This document shows positions 24,027 to 37,739 of a stretch of DNA of 64,000 bases, one piece after another. The notes below the pieces were generated by a model, which saw only the letters and a program-made list of their open reading frames with translations, searched no databases and was not told the DNA's origin. The stretch is from Anas platyrhynchos (taxonomy: Eukaryota > Chordata > Aves > Anseriformes > Anatidae). Position numbers and translations under genes: made by a program. Every line of letters begins with the position of its first letter. Within the stretch, counting starts at the first letter, position 1. The DNA lies in the NCBI RefSeq assembly GCF_047663525.1, contig NC_092588.1, positions 50,337,501 to 50,401,500 on the forward strand. The letters run 5' to 3'.

Positions 24027-27000
24027 CTGGAGCAGGGAAAAGAAAAATAAAAACATCACAATTTTAAGCACTGGTTTTCAAACACCTTGTTTAGAACTCC
24101 GTCCAGAAAATATTACAGACAGCAACGCCATTTGCAATGAACACTGAAACTGATGTCACGAGGCAGGAATATAACAGCAGGTCCTAAGCTCAGTGTTTGC
24201 AGAATCTGCCCATTAACTCCTAAGCCATGTTAACAGAGTAAGAGAGCTGCTATTTCAGCCACCTCTGCTTTATACTGTGTAAAACATTACATATTAAGTC
24301 TGTATTTTTACATTTGAAGCAACTCTTACAGAACTCAGAGGCAGTTTGCATGCTGATTGTTAACATTTATTATGAAATAGTCTTTAAATTTGTTACATAA
24401 AATAGGGTTGTCTGGAAGCTCGGGGTGTTTGTGAGCACTGCAGCTGCACGAAGATAATTTTCATCTTTCCCAAGCATATTTTATAGATGCAAATAAGAAC
24501 TTGCTTAGCCTGTTGCAGTAAGACAGAAAAAAAAAGTCTTGAAATCAAATCCATCTTCAGATCATGCTAATGCAAAGTAAAGAAGGTAAAACAAGAACAA
24601 TCAAGTTTTTTAATCATCTACAGCAATCACAACTTCAAGTTTGAAGAAGTTGTGTATTGGGTCATCAGCACCCAGATGCTGCTATGTCGTTTGCTTGGGA
24701 GTTGTAGCAAAATAAAAACGAAAAAGCAAAAAATATTTCCATCCATGCAGCTGGATGACAGCTCAAGTCACTGTCAGACACTAACTCTCATCTAGCTCGC
24801 GTCTGTGCTGCTGTTTAAAGGAGCGCTTAAATCTACTGGAAGACAAACAGAAGGGAGAGCGATGATTTTTAAAGCTCCATCAGCTCCATAACCTGGCTGT
24901 CTCTGCAGCCACTCAAACGCCACGGCAACTCACAAAGTCATCGAGGTGGCTGTGGAGCCGCTGCCCCAGAAAACAGAATTAAAGCACGTTACGATTGCAC
25001 ACCAGGGCACATCAGACCTACCTCCACGAGTATTTGAGGTACAACAACAGCACATCCAGCTGTAATAGCTCTGGCTTCTGCCCTAGCCATCAGCCTCTAA
25101 AGCACTCGCACTGTTTAATGCAGATAGGGAGATCACAAGGAAGGACAAAGTAGCCAACACTTTGCTAAGCTAGACAAATGATCACAGATACTCAGTATTT
25201 TATGAAATCCTCATTCAGGGAAACAAAAGATACCTACTGGCTAAGCAGGAACTCAACGTCCAGGTCCCTAAAGCTTTAGGCTAAAGAGATATCCAAAAAA
25301 AGGTCAATATTTGCAATTACAGAAGCACATTCACTACCACCAGCAGCACGGTCATACCTCACCTGAGTATGGGAACGAGCAGTACACGTCCTACGCATCA
25401 CCTCTCTTATTTCATTCACCAAAAAACCACAACCTCAAAAGCTGTTGAGCAGCAGACACCATTTCAACAGTAACTCATGGAATGAAATTAGAAAGACTAC
25501 ACATCATTTCTTCTAGTGAACAGGATGCCCCTTAGCCTCTGGTCTATGTCTAGAGTGGGCAAGACAGGTAAGTGTGAAGAGGGAAAGGATAAGGTCGCTG
25601 TGAAGGATGGAAAGAGCAACCTGGAGAAGAGCTGCCTCGCCTCTGGCCTCCAGCACGTTATACAACACCCTACAGCAGTGTTTTACTCAGCTGCTCAGCT
25701 CCTGGGGTCTTATTTACAGACTGGGAGAATACAGAAAACAACACTGAATTGTGTTTTGCCGGGTTAATAATCTTAAATGTGTCCAGCTAAGTGTTGTTGT
25801 TGTTTTTTTTTTTCTTCCATTATTTTTAAACCCTCCTCCTTCGGTTCTCTGCAGGCAAACCAGAGCGAAAAATTAATGACACGTGAAACAAAGTAGCTCG
25901 CTGCAGGACAGCACTCAGGGAGTGCTTATGGAAGGAGCAGCTCCTCAGCTGCGGATTTGAATAGGGCACAGCGAGACACAGGACTGGGAAGGGAAACAAA
26001 ATATTAATGAGATCTTTTATATTGCTCATTCTGTATTCTAGAGACACTAAGAACAAGAAGAAGGGTCCTGCTGGGAGGATCCTCTCTCCGCCGTGACCCT
26101 TTCTTCCCGGCCTGTTACTGCGTCAGTGCTCTGAAGGCACCTGCCCCCTCTCTGAGCAGCTCAGGGCTGTGGTACAGCTCCATCACCCACACCGCACTTC
26201 GTTCTCTGCATTTTCCCTGTCCTTTCCAGCTTTGTTTTCGTTACCGCCCACTGCTAGCGCTGCCACAGCTCCAGCCTGATTTCTGTTTCATCCTCAGCAG
26301 GTCACACACAACATGCTTCGGCCTCTCTGCCCCACTCCTTGCTCAGGCTCACGTTTGCTCCTCCCTTGTTCTTTATTCAGTCGGTTCCTCCCCTCCAGCT
26401 GCACGCTGCTTGCTTCCAGATGCGCCTGCTCAGACCTACCTATCCTCTTCAGTTCTCCCAAAAACAAGGTTCAGGGAAAGTCTTCCTGCCCAACGTGGAG
26501 CTGAGCATGCAGAATAACTGTGTCACAAAAATTGGCACCAACACATTAAAGAGGCCCTGTTTGAAGGACCAAACTCACAGCCCTCTTTCATTCGGTACAG
26601 AAGGCTCCTTTATTTCTGTTTCGCACTGAGCCTGTATTAGGATTTTGGGCCTTGTAACAAATTGCAACAGCTGAAGTGAATTGAAGCAGGTGACTGCAGG
26701 CACGGATGCTGCTTCGTAAAACTGGAGAGCAGAGTAAGAGACACTGGGAGTTCTGCTGCAGGAATTACACAAGACCACAGCTGAAGTGTGGAGGACGTCC
26801 CCAGGTCACCCCACTTGGCCACACACTGAAAATTCGGATGTCCCACTGAAAATAGCCCCAGCAGAGGACGGAGGCGGAGTGAGAACCCGCTGCCTTCACT
26901 CCATGAGAGCAGGGTCCAGACCACAGCCATGTTTCTCATCACTGGTGTTCAGCCCAAAACACCTGGCCACACGTGAAGAAGTGATGTTACTCAAAGACAC

Positions 27001-28329
27001 GAGGCAAGCTGCTTTGGGGGGAAATCACCCCAGTAATAAGCACAGCTCCACTTTGGAAAGTAGTGAGATGGAAGAGGAAAGGAGAAAAACTGCCAGCTGT
27101 GGTCTACGCACATCAGAGCGCTTCAGAAACTGTGAGTGGTGCTCCCTGATACGACGGATGGTGAAAAAAGATGACTTGGAGGTGAGAAGACAGAGTCTGA
27201 AGCGAGTTACTGAGACTACACAACACCTGAGACGTGGCTAAGTTCTGCACCTAGCTCAGGCTGCTGCAAAGCCGTGGGCCTTCCAGGATGGCACAGCTTA
27301 GGAAGCCCCAAATGAGTCATCTTGTATCTCCTGATGGCTGTCAACTACAGCGACAGCTTGGGCAAAGAGCAACGTTTCTACTCGCTCTTTTATTCACCCA
27401 CCAGTCCCCAGGTGCACCAACAGCGCCCCTTTCTCGGCTGAACAGGGCAACGTGAGCATGGGAAGAGAAAGCCAAGTGCATCAAGCAGACGAGTAAAGCA
27501 AGTTTACAACTTCACCAGCCAGAGCAGTCACACAAACAGCATGGAGTAACCCTCAGGAGCCATTCACTTTCCACAACTGGCACTAATTAAAGCTTCAGTA
27601 CACTGATTTCTCGTTCCATGGTCTAGCCCCACAGCTTCCAGGCTCAACCCTTCTCCTTTAGTTTCTCCATTTCCTCTCCCGCAGCCCTGTTCCTCCACCA
27701 CCAGCCCTGTCCCTCTCCTCTCTCACAACCTCCTGCTCACCACCAAGACCTGCACAACTTCAGTTTCACCATTCCTCCTCTCCACACCCAATACTTCATC
27801 TAATCTCACTTCTTGGCTGCTCGCTGCCTCCTAGGTTTTCCCTTACCACCTTCTGTTCCTTCCACGTTCAGTCCTGCTTTTAGGGCTTCTGAGAAGTACG
27901 CTCCAGCCACAAGCAAGGATATTTGGGAGTTCATGTCCTGCCAGACTTAGGTTTCCCCTCTAAAACACAAATAGCATTAACAAGGTTAGCCCAATTACTG
28001 GAACACTTTTTCATTACAGAAAAGGGATTTTCTTCCCTGCTACCTTAATTCTCAGAAGTAGCTTGAAGGATTTGGTTAGTGCTTTTTAGATTTTTGAACA
28101 CCAGCTACTGGTATCGTTCACTCACACTCCACTCCCTCCACTCAGCCAGCTTGAAGACAGCAGTTCATTCGGTGGAGCCAGTCTGAAAAAAACAAAAGCA
28201 AAACCAAAAATAACCCCCCGACCGGCTGGACTGAACGTACTAAAAATGCTACTCAAAAAAGCAAATTCTAATCAACTGAGTGAAGAAAAAATGAAGCAGA
28301 TTAGAAGCTGACAGATTTGGCATCAAATA

Positions 28330-29575
28330 CTTCATGGACGTGCTGCTTCAGCTGCATGAATTTAAGCCCATGGGGCCTGATGGGATTCATCCCAGGGTCC
28401 TCAGAGAGCTGGCTGGTGTCATTGCAAGACCTCTCTCAATTATTTTTCAATGGTCTGGGGAATGCGGAGAGGTCCCGGTTGAGTGGAAGCTGGCAAACGC
28501 TGTTCCAATTTGCAAGAAGGGCAAGAAAGAAGACCCTGTTAATTACAGGCCTGTCAGTCTCACTTCAGTGCCTGGTAAAATTATGGAGAAGATTATTCTG
28601 GGAGTTACTGAAAAACACCTGAAAGACAATGTGGTCACTGGTCACAGCCAACATGGGTTCATGAGGGGAAAGTCCTGTCTAACGAACTTAATTTGCTCTA
28701 ATGACAAGGTCACCCACCTAGCTGGGTAAGGGAAGGCAGCTGATATCTGTCTGTGTTTCAGCAAAGCTTTCAATGCTGTTTCTCATGGTACCCTTCAGGA
28801 CAGACTGTCCAGCATACAGCCAGACAGAAACATAACGTGGTGGGTGAACAATGGGATGACAGCTCCAGCGTAAGGGGTTACAGGAAATGGGGTTACATCA
28901 GGCTGGCAGCCAGACACTAATGGGGTTCTACAGGGCTCCCTTTTAGGGTCAGTTCTCTTCACCATTTTCATAAATCATGTGGACGCAGAACTATAAGATA
29001 CACTGAATATGTTTGAGAACAGCATTAAATTGTGAGGAGCAATTGACTCCATTGAAGGTAGAGAGGCCTTGCAGAGAGATCTGGACAAATCAGAGGCTGG
29101 GCAATCACCAACAATATGGAGTTCAGCACGAAAAAGTGCTGGATTCTGCACCTGGAGGGGAAGACATATGAGGAGCAGCTGAGGTCCCTTGGTGTGCTCA
29201 GCCCCGAGCAGAGCAGGCTGAGGGGAGGCCTCATGGCGGCCTGCAGCTCCCTCACGAGGGGAGCGGAGGGGCAGGCGCTGAGCTCTGCTCTCTGGGGACA
29301 GCGACAGGACCCGAGGGGACGGCGTGGAGCTGGGACAGGGGAGGGTCAGGATGGGGGTTAGGGAAAGGGTCTGCACCCAGAGGGGGGTCAGGCACTGGGA
29401 CAGGCTGCCCAGGGTTAGTGGTCATGACACTGAGCTTGCAGAGTTCAAGAAGCATTTGGACAACACTCTCACACATAGGGTCTGGTTTCTGGGTGGCCCT
29501 GTGTGGAGCCAGGAGCTGGACTCGATGGTCCTTGTGGGTGCCTTGCAGCTCAGGATACTCTGTGATTTTAGTTTC
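28330..29575 (+). mobile_element. CR1 LINE fragment with decayed reverse transcriptase
   Basis: The frame from 28334 reads MGPDGIHPRVLRELAG and PVNYRPVSLTSVPGKIMEKI, diagnostic for avian CR1 ORF2 reverse transcriptase. It stops at TAA 28727-28729, then continues in frame as CFSKAFNAVSHG. The motif A Asp is replaced by Cys (28754-28756), and the FADD motif reads FENS (29012-29023), followed by TGA at 29033. The 3' part keeps the typical CR1 C-terminal and tail sequence, ending near aggatactctgtgatttt. It is 5'-truncated, internally mutated and cannot be active. The left edge is approximate. Confidence 0.93.
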
Positions 29576-30039
29576 AAGCATTTCTGATATCATTTCTAGA
29601 GCACCTACAGACTGAGCAGGGTGGATCATGCAATGGAAAACCAGAACCCAGTGTTCCCAACAGGCCAGAACTCCGCACCCTCAGTTTTGTCACACAACTC
29701 AAAAACCTAAGGCTATGTATGGCCCAGAGTCTAAATCCAACCCTCCCGCCCCCGTTTCTTAAACACTGCAGATGACAAGCGTTAACAGCAAGTATGACAG
29801 ACACTTTGCTTTGGCTTTAGCCCTGGTAACAAGCCTGGGACATGCCTATACACCAGAAATACGCAATAGCACTCTGGTATATCTGCACCAACAGCTATTT
29901 GCCTGGCAAAAACAGCAGCAGCAGCGCGATAGCACCCGAGGCCCCTGCCAGCAGCTGTGTGGAGCCCTGGGAACCCCCTCAGCTCACACACAGGCAGACA
30001 CCACCAGCACTGCACGTGCACCAACACCTTTCTTACCCA

Positions 30040-30450
30040 TGCCAATCACTCCCTGACAGAGTCCCTTCCCAGCTTTCCTGTAGGCTCCTTTTAGGTACTG
30101 GCAGCCCAGGGTAGGGTTGGCTTCTTGGGCTGCTGGCACACGCTGCCAGCTCACGTTGAGCTTCTCATCCACCACCACCCCCAGGTCCTTCTCCTCAGGG
30201 CTGCTCTCAATCCATTCTCCACCCAGCCTCTATTTGTGCTTGGGATTGCCCCGGTCCAGGTGCAGGACCTTGCACTGGGCCTTGTTGAACTCCATGAGGC
30301 TCGCACATGCCCCTCTCCAGCCTGTCCAGGTCCCTCTGGATGGCATTTCTGCTCTCCTGCATGTCAGCCACACCACTCAGCCTGGTGTCATCGGCAAACT
30401 CGCTGAGGGTGCACTCGCTCCCGCTGTCCCCTGTCACCGACAGAGATGTT
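30040..30450 (-). mobile_element. CR1 LINE fragment, reverse transcriptase palm region
   Basis: On the minus strand this reads SECTLSEFADDTRLSGVADM, IQRDLDRLERGM and [17 protein letters not shown] sequence, a CR1 RT segment of another subfamily with the FADD motif intact. Small frameshifts break the frame, and both ends are truncated. It points opposite to the copy at 28330-29575, about 465 bases away. The edges are approximate. Confidence 0.85.
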
Positions 30451-33400
30451 AAATAATAATCCTTTAACTGGCAGGCCAGCGTTAATGGTTGTCTTACCAT
30501 TGAATGAATATTCAGCTCTGAGGCCTATCACTCCCAGAAACAAGCATTTCCTAAAAGTAAAAGTAACACCAAACGAACCTTTTGTGTTAAAACTGTAAAA
30601 AGTAAGTTTCCTGAGCCTTACATTCAATTTTTGCCACCATGTATTGAACACAAGAAGAGTTCTATAAATTACAAGCTGTCACTTGAACTGACAACTCCAT
30701 AACCTAACGAGAAACTAAAAACAGCTTTACTTGGATGCCTTCAAAATGTGACACATGACACAGATGATCAGTTCCTACAGATGATTTTTTTTGCCTTGAT
30801 CCAATATAATTCAAGCAAATCATATCCAACTTCTTTCTGGTGAACATGAAAAAAGAACTGTGGTGGTTGCTCATTCTGTAGCAGCAGAAAGGAAAAGCAA
30901 AGATTTCGATGCAGCAAAACTGGTTGTGTAACAGCTTCTCTGATCATTTTTTAAAACTATTTACTAATTTTGTGTCTCAGCCAAAACCAAAGATGTTGCA
31001 GAGAAAGAGTCCTGCGTAGTAGCAAGGTAACACCAGTGGCTCCTGACCCAGACACTAAAGTTAACAAAAAAATCTCCCCTCCTGCCTTCACCAGGCTTTG
31101 CATTACCCCCACATACACTACACACTAGGTTGCATTCAAATGTTTTCCCAACCTAACTGGAATGGATAGAGTGGGATTTTTCTGCATTCCCAGCACAGCA
31201 GTTTTAGCAAAACCTTATTTTTTTAAGCAGTCTTATCCACCAAAACATTTTTTTTTTTCTGGTATAGCTCATTGCATTTGGAGATCTGCACTGAGTCATG
31301 CCAACAAAGCAATTGTTTCATCAATCTGTGTTACATCCACAGGAGCGCAAGCTGCTGAAGGAGAGGCCGATGCCTTTCATACAGATCCTATATGTAAAAG
31401 AAAATGATCTTTTTTAATTAGTTTGGTTTAGGAGTTTCTCCACAAAAAACAGGACCACACAATCTCCTCTTTTCGAGCATATTCCCATTAATGCCAATGT
31501 CAGCTCTTCATCACGACCACGTGAAGCATTTAGCCTTTATGTAAACTTAAGTTTTGTCATTTTGTTCAGTATCCTAGCTAGAGTTGGGCCTGACGAATTC
31601 TGTTTTGCACCTCTGCCCCAGATCTGCCCACCACCCAAGAGGAGAGTCGATTTAAATACGTGTAAGCTCAGCAGATTGTTCCTTCTGATTAACATCACCA
31701 CCTCCAGGGCAGAGATGTTGCAAAGTGCCGGGCAAGGTGTGGCACCCGTGGTGTGGGGCAGCACCGGGGCTCTGCAGTACCTGTAGGGCCAACAGCCTGT
31801 GGCAGGGACCAAACTCCACGGAGGTAAACTGGGAAGGTGCCTTGGGCCCGTTTCCCACTGCTCAAACAGCTGTCGTACCCTGCAATACCCACAAGTCTTC
31901 ATAGCCAGGCAGCCTTACGAGAAAAGGCATACGAAACACCATCCTTCTACAAAAACAGAGGCATCTTTAGAATTTCAGGTTAAATTCACATGCATTTGCT
32001 AAAACCAGCTTCAGAGTACCATTAAAAACAAACACCAAAACACATTACCCCACAAAATGCACAACTGCTGTTTTTAACTTGATTACTAAATATAATAAAA
32101 ATGAACGGAGTAACAACACAAGCAGACGCTAAAACAGGGCACGTGCCACCTCTGGCCAAGAAATTAATTATCGCACAGCACAGGACAGAACAAGGTCTGA
32201 GTGCCCTCCCACACCTGCTGCGTAGCCCTGCCTACACAACAAGTCAGCTTACTTTAAATAAAATTAGTGTAGGTACTCTAATGGAAGCCCGGGTGTACAC
32301 AGGCTAAAATAGCATCATCCTCCCCCCACCTCTAAAAGAAAATAAAACTGCCTCAGCTGGTATAAGGCATTTTTAAGAGTGGTAAAATCCTTGCTGTTTA
32401 GGGCTAAGAAATACCTAACGTAAACTACCTGTGAAAAACACAGATCTGAAACTGACTGCTTCAATGCCAACACTAACTCTAAGCGTCATCGATGTACAGT
32501 TGTGGATGTGTTGGATGCTTTCAAAGTCTGGCTGAAATAGCGTATTAAAAACTTACTTGTGAAAGAAGAACTTAGAAAGAACCGGTGACCAAGATAAAGC
32601 TGAACCATGACAGAGAAAGGTAAGCCAGGTCGCCATAAAACTGTCAGCACAAAAAGACTACTGAAGGGAACAACAGATGCAACTTTTTTTTTTTTGATAG
32701 AGGATTTTGGCACATTCAAAGATAAGTTTGCAACAGTCGTTGCCAGAAAATTTGTTCTTTTAAATTATCTTTGTTGTAGAACTTGATTTCAATCTACGCC
32801 TACATGTGACAGTCACATTAATGCACAGAGCCATCTAGACAACAAAAATCCCAACTGCATATATGCAGCAGTTCCTCCTTCACCTGGAAAGCTGAGTTTC
32901 GGTTCTTTTAAAGTCATTTTCAGAACAAGACATAAAAAACCACTTGATCACATGAGCTAAATACGCTGTGGAGAAGTGCAAACCAAAATTTCAGGATTAA
33001 AACTTCAGAAGTACAACCTGTGAAAAATCTTTTCCTTTAAGATTAGCTGTCTTATGTGTCTAGTCCATTCAATCAATTAAAATATCCTGTCAAATATGAA
33101 AAACTCTTTAAACTGTCTGGAAAAGCATCATTTCTGAAGAAGCCTCAAGTGAAAATTAAAGAGGAGGGTATCAGAAAATACTTTTTTTCCACATTCAATT
33201 AAAAAAGAAGATATTTTAGCTTTTATACAGACTGGTGTTGTGCTTTTATATAGCAGTTTGTTCTCAATATTAAAACTACAAATACAGTAAAATATCTGCA
33301 AGTTTACCATGTTAGATCAGGCAGCATTACTGAATAGACTAACGTAAGTGAAAGCTGTGTATTGGAAAGAGGAAAAAATAGTCATGCAGTTCCATAGTGA

Positions 33401-36400
33401 CAGGGTAGAAAAACACTACTAATACCATGAAGTAAGGGAGTTTCGTTGCTGGCATGTTTACCTTTGGAATTTGCATTTTGCATTTGATGCACTTCTTGCT
33501 AATAAAAACCAGTGAAAATTTGTTTCCATTGCAACATCCCAAAAAATGTTGCTCCGCGACTGGTGATGTGAATTTATGTTTAAAATGCACCTGGACAGGC
33601 TAGAAGCACAAATAGAGCAATAAGCCTAATTACCAGGGTAAGTTAAATATTAAATTTCACAAGTTATTATTAAAAAATATATATATTAAAATTATAGCTT
33701 CTAATGTGAGGTGCAACTCCCACTTTAAAAAGTTCGGTATGGTTTTAAAGAGAAGTGATGCTCTTGCAGAAATCTTACTACAATTTTTGAGAGAAAGGCA
33801 AGCTGCAATTTCTGTCAGTGTGATAGCTTTTTCCCAAGGTGCCAAGTTAACAGCACTGCTATCATATACGGTGGTTTTAAAAACCCTTTTTCCAGCTCAA
33901 GCTATGGTTGCATCACAGCTCGATGTTCAGACCCAAGAGCTCCTTCCTGCCAGATGTCTTTTTTCTAGCGAGAAGCTCAGTTATTCTTAATACAAAAGCC
34001 AAGGGAAGCAGTCAAAGCTGTAAAACAGGAACTGAATTTTGTTATCAACTTCATCTAGATCATATACACAGAAATGTGACATTTTTCAGACAATGCAGGA
34101 CAAAAATATACAGATGAAATGCATTTTTGTTTCATAGCTACATGAATTAAGTGAGTAGTGTTTCACTGACTGCTATCAAATGTACAAAAGAGCAACATGA
34201 GACCAGATTCATTTGGCTTAAAATTATTTTCAGTTTGCTCCAAAGTTGTGCCCGCTCTGCACTCCTCCTCTGCAGCAGCTGCCTGGCCCCGTCCCTCCTT
34301 ATGCAAGCAGCCAGCGCTCATCCCTTTCTACCCTTGTACGCCTCCAGAGACCAAACCAGCCAGTCCAAAAAGCTCAGCTCCTTGCGAGCAAGGTGAAAAA
34401 AGGCAGCAATGTGGAAATGAGAAAGCTGCTGCTACTACTTCCAAAGCTGCCCCTTCCATTGCACTGAAGCAGAGGGCAGCAGACACTTGTACAAGAACAC
34501 CTTTCCCCACAAGTTAAAATTGTGAATCTTGACACACTGAGGCGAGGGCTTCCCCGGCTTTGGAAGTGAGCTGGGGACTGCCCACGAGGTCATACCAAGA
34601 GCTGTAATCCTTCTTTTGAAGAAATTTCAGAGCTGAATCAATCACTTAAGGTCTACATACTTTCCTAGCACTTAAAGGAAACGCACAGATGACAAACTAT
34701 TAACGATTAAGGGTGCACCAATGAGGATGAAGTGACTTCCTTAAATTATTATAATAATATAATACCAACAGAATAATGACACAATTAATTCCGTACCTAG
34801 AAGACTACTTCGCTTGGTTATTTAAAACTAAACATTTTCTCTACCAACGCTAACTAGGTTACCTACCACAATCACCTGAACTATTCTAATTATTCAGACT
34901 GATATTATTATTGTTTTAGCAACTGGTGAGAACCAGTTTCTTTATTCACTATTTCTCTCTTTATTATTTTAAAATTCATTAAGCAATTAGTGCTATTTTT
35001 TATTCACAATCTTATGTCAAGCTGCTTCTGGAAGAAACTGCAACTCACTCAAGATGATAACTGCTTATCATCTGTATTTTTCTCTGCTTGGTATTAGAGA
35101 AGCTATGCAAGAAAAAAAAAAACCAACCACGTTCTCTATTTAAATACACCTTACTTGCGTACCAAAGGAAACACCACTGGCTGTGAGCTGATTGCTCCTG
35201 AACATTGCGATCTCGTGGCTTTGAATTGGTAGATCTCAGTCTCGCACACATACTTTGAATTCATAGATAAGATAAGAAAAACCAAAGCTGCTGCTTTTTT
35301 GATTTGAATAATAAACGACACCTAGAACTCCTATTACATCTCCCAAAGCTTTTTGTAGGGCATGTTTTGTTTAGCTGTTAACTTCGGTTTGTATCTCCCC
35401 AATAAATTACACCACCCTCCGAAGCTGCTCTACTTTTTCTTCATCTTTTTCACAAATGCTTCCATGCTAGTTCAAAACTGTCACGATACTTTACAAAACC
35501 TAAACCGACAATGCTTCCTGGTGCACTGTCTCCTTGTAACAAAAGAGAGGAGTCTCTCATTTCTCTGGATACCTTCCAGCTGAGCTCTGCACACGCCTCT
35601 GTGCTGGCTCTGGCTCCCCTCGGGTCCCGAGGTGGTTGTACATCCCTCCCCAGAGCACTGCCCCAGGAAAGCCCCTCTCACCGCCACACGCCTGGGGATC
35701 CAGCTAAGCACCAGCCTCTTGCAGGTCACTCCCAGCCCAGCGACATGCTCGGTTGATTCCGTTGTTGTTGGCTTGGTTTTTTAAAGCAACAACTTGCAAA
35801 TTACGGTCCGCGAGACACTGGTGAGTTGAAGAAAGCTGACGAATTCTTTAGGTGAAAATCTGAAGCCGACATATGGCAAACCAGGACTATTTTTAAGGGT
35901 TGTGAGTCATTCACTGAATTCAAAATAATCAGATGCGCTGGTTCAGAGAAAAGCTTAGCAGATTATACCAAACATACAATTAAATGGAGATAAATGTCAT
36001 ACTACACTTTATTTTGACATTTTGAGGCCAGCTACATGACACCAAGCTTTACAGAAAGAACCTAAATTTGCATTTGTTGGTATTTATTGCTAGACAACAG
36101 CATCTTCCCTTTTTTCTCCCAAATAGCTTGTCAGAAATAGCAGCGTGTGCTGAAAAAGCATTCTAAGCCTTGCTGTAAGAAAATATAGCCGAAACATTTT
36201 AGGGACGTGCCTAAACGACACACGTGAGATCAGAACCCCGAAGTGCTAGGTGCACACGTGCACCAGTTGAGCTTCACCTGCCCCTACGCAGTGTAGCCAC
36301 GCAGCACACAGAAATGGAAACAAGGCACCCTATAGAAGAAACCTCTCCCCTGTACAGCCGTAACCACGTAAGGGCTTCTACAGCAAAATCGTTACTTTTG

Positions 36401-37475
36401 GAGAAAAATAGCATCTCCTCTATCCCCCCCAAAGCACCTTCATTCATGATGGAATAATGCCAGAATGACAGTGGATTAGACCTCTGAGGCAGCTACTCCC
36501 ACCTTCTGTTTCATATATGAGAATATTAGGGAACACAGCTGATTTTCCCAAAGTCAGAATTGAGAACCCCAGCACAGACAGCTCCAAGCGCCCTGCTTCT
36601 CCTTAACAAATAGCCTCCTTCCGACCTAGTTACCTGAACACTGCAGCAGGGCTGTTTGCTAAATTTCAAGCACCCCAAGTAGCAAACACTCAAACCCCAT
36701 GACAGCTTGCAAGCTTTTTTTCCCCATTTCACTTCTCTGTAGAGGAGAGCCCCTCAAGAGCACGTGCTGCACCGACTGTACAAGGCTATGCTAAAGCGAT
36801 CTGCAGGAAGCCTACACCATGTTTCATCAGCAACTGTGTGTAACAGCATAAAAAAATCTATTCGAAGGGACCTCTCCCCAATTTTTTTAAGCTTGCTGAT
36901 GAATGTGAATCATTGCAATCCTGGATCACATCCCCCAGGGCCTTACTATCGCCCTTAGAAGGGTGTATGACAGGTGGAGTGTCCCGGTGAGCTGCTCACA
37001 GAAAGGCTTGGGTTGGAGGAGCGCTTAACGACCGGTTGGCTCCAACCTCGCTTTCCAGGTGAGAAACAGGCACAAGGGATGCTGCCACAGCTGCCTTGCT
37101 GCGCTGGAAGGAAAAGACCCACGCAAACCCACCTCTTTTACGCGACTTCCCCAAAGACCTCTGCCTATTATTACTCTATTTAACAAGAAAACCACCAACC
37201 CCAGGACACCCAGGGGAGGGCCACACACAGCATTTTCGGGGACAGACCCCCTACAGCCTGGCTTCCCCACACACAAGCACCCCGCCAGCTGCCCCACAGC
37301 CCCCCACACCCCCTCAGGGCTCCCCCACCCCAAACCCGGGCACTGAGCAGCACCAGGGGCACCCCCGACACCACACGAGGGCAGGGAGCAGCCAGCACAC
37401 CCCTCACCCTCCCCACCCCCCCCCACAGCCCCAGGCCGCCCCCCCCCTTCCCGGGGACGCCTCATGAGGCGCTGC

Positions 37476-37525
37476 CCCCCCCCCCCCCCTCCCCCTCAGC
37501 AGCCGTTAACGGCCGGGGGGGGGGG
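37476..37525. repeat. C14 and G11 homopolymers flanking a 12-bp palindrome
   Basis: C14 spans 37476-37489 and G11 spans 37515-37525. Between them is the perfect palindrome gccgttaacggc (37502-37513). It lies just inside RALBP1 intron 1, about 95-140 bases from the exon 1 donor. Confidence 0.9.
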
Positions 37526-37617
37526 TTCGCGCCGCCCGTTACCCCCCTCCCAGCCCTGGAAGCGGCTTCCTCAGCGGGGTTACCGGCGGTAGCGGGGCTC
37601 CCCCCGCGGGCACTGAC

Positions 37618-37735
37618 CGTCGGGGTCCCGCTCGCCGGCGCTGCGGCTCCGCCTGCGGTGCCCATCCCGGCCCCAGCCCCGGCCCCGGCCCGCAAGGACG
37701 CCTGAGGAGCGGCGCGAGCTCGCCCGCCGCGCGCA
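37618..37735 (-). other. RALBP1: RALBP1 non-coding exon 1 (inferred)
   Basis: A good donor on the minus strand, GACG|gtcagt, is placed with its GT at 37616-37617, inside the CpG island and downstream of the NRF1/ZNF143 motifs. The right end, that is the transcription start, is an estimate. Confidence 0.5.
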
Positions 37736-37739
37736 TGCG

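Larger units (their letters stand above)
24027..37617 (-). other. RALBP1: RALBP1 first intron (13.6 kb)
   Basis: This large intron lies between the non-coding first exon and the exon with the ATG. It holds two CR1 fragments (28330-29575 plus, 30040-30450 minus), a C/T-rich stretch around 27.6-27.85 kb, T/A runs, and C14/G11 homopolymers near its 5' end (37476-37525). Open frames seen here, such as 26786-27241, start at non-ATG codons and match nothing I recognise. Confidence 0.75.

Noticed and set aside
26786..27241. 151-codon open frame in RALBP1 intron 1
   Set aside because: GTG start, no recognisable family, opposite to the host gene; no support.
28330..30450. Endogenous retrovirus as source of the reverse-transcriptase-like frames
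   Set aside because: The motifs (GPDGIHPRVLRELA, NYRPVSL, FADDTRLSG) and the tail are CR1 LINE type; no long terminal repeats, gag or env-like sequence is seen.
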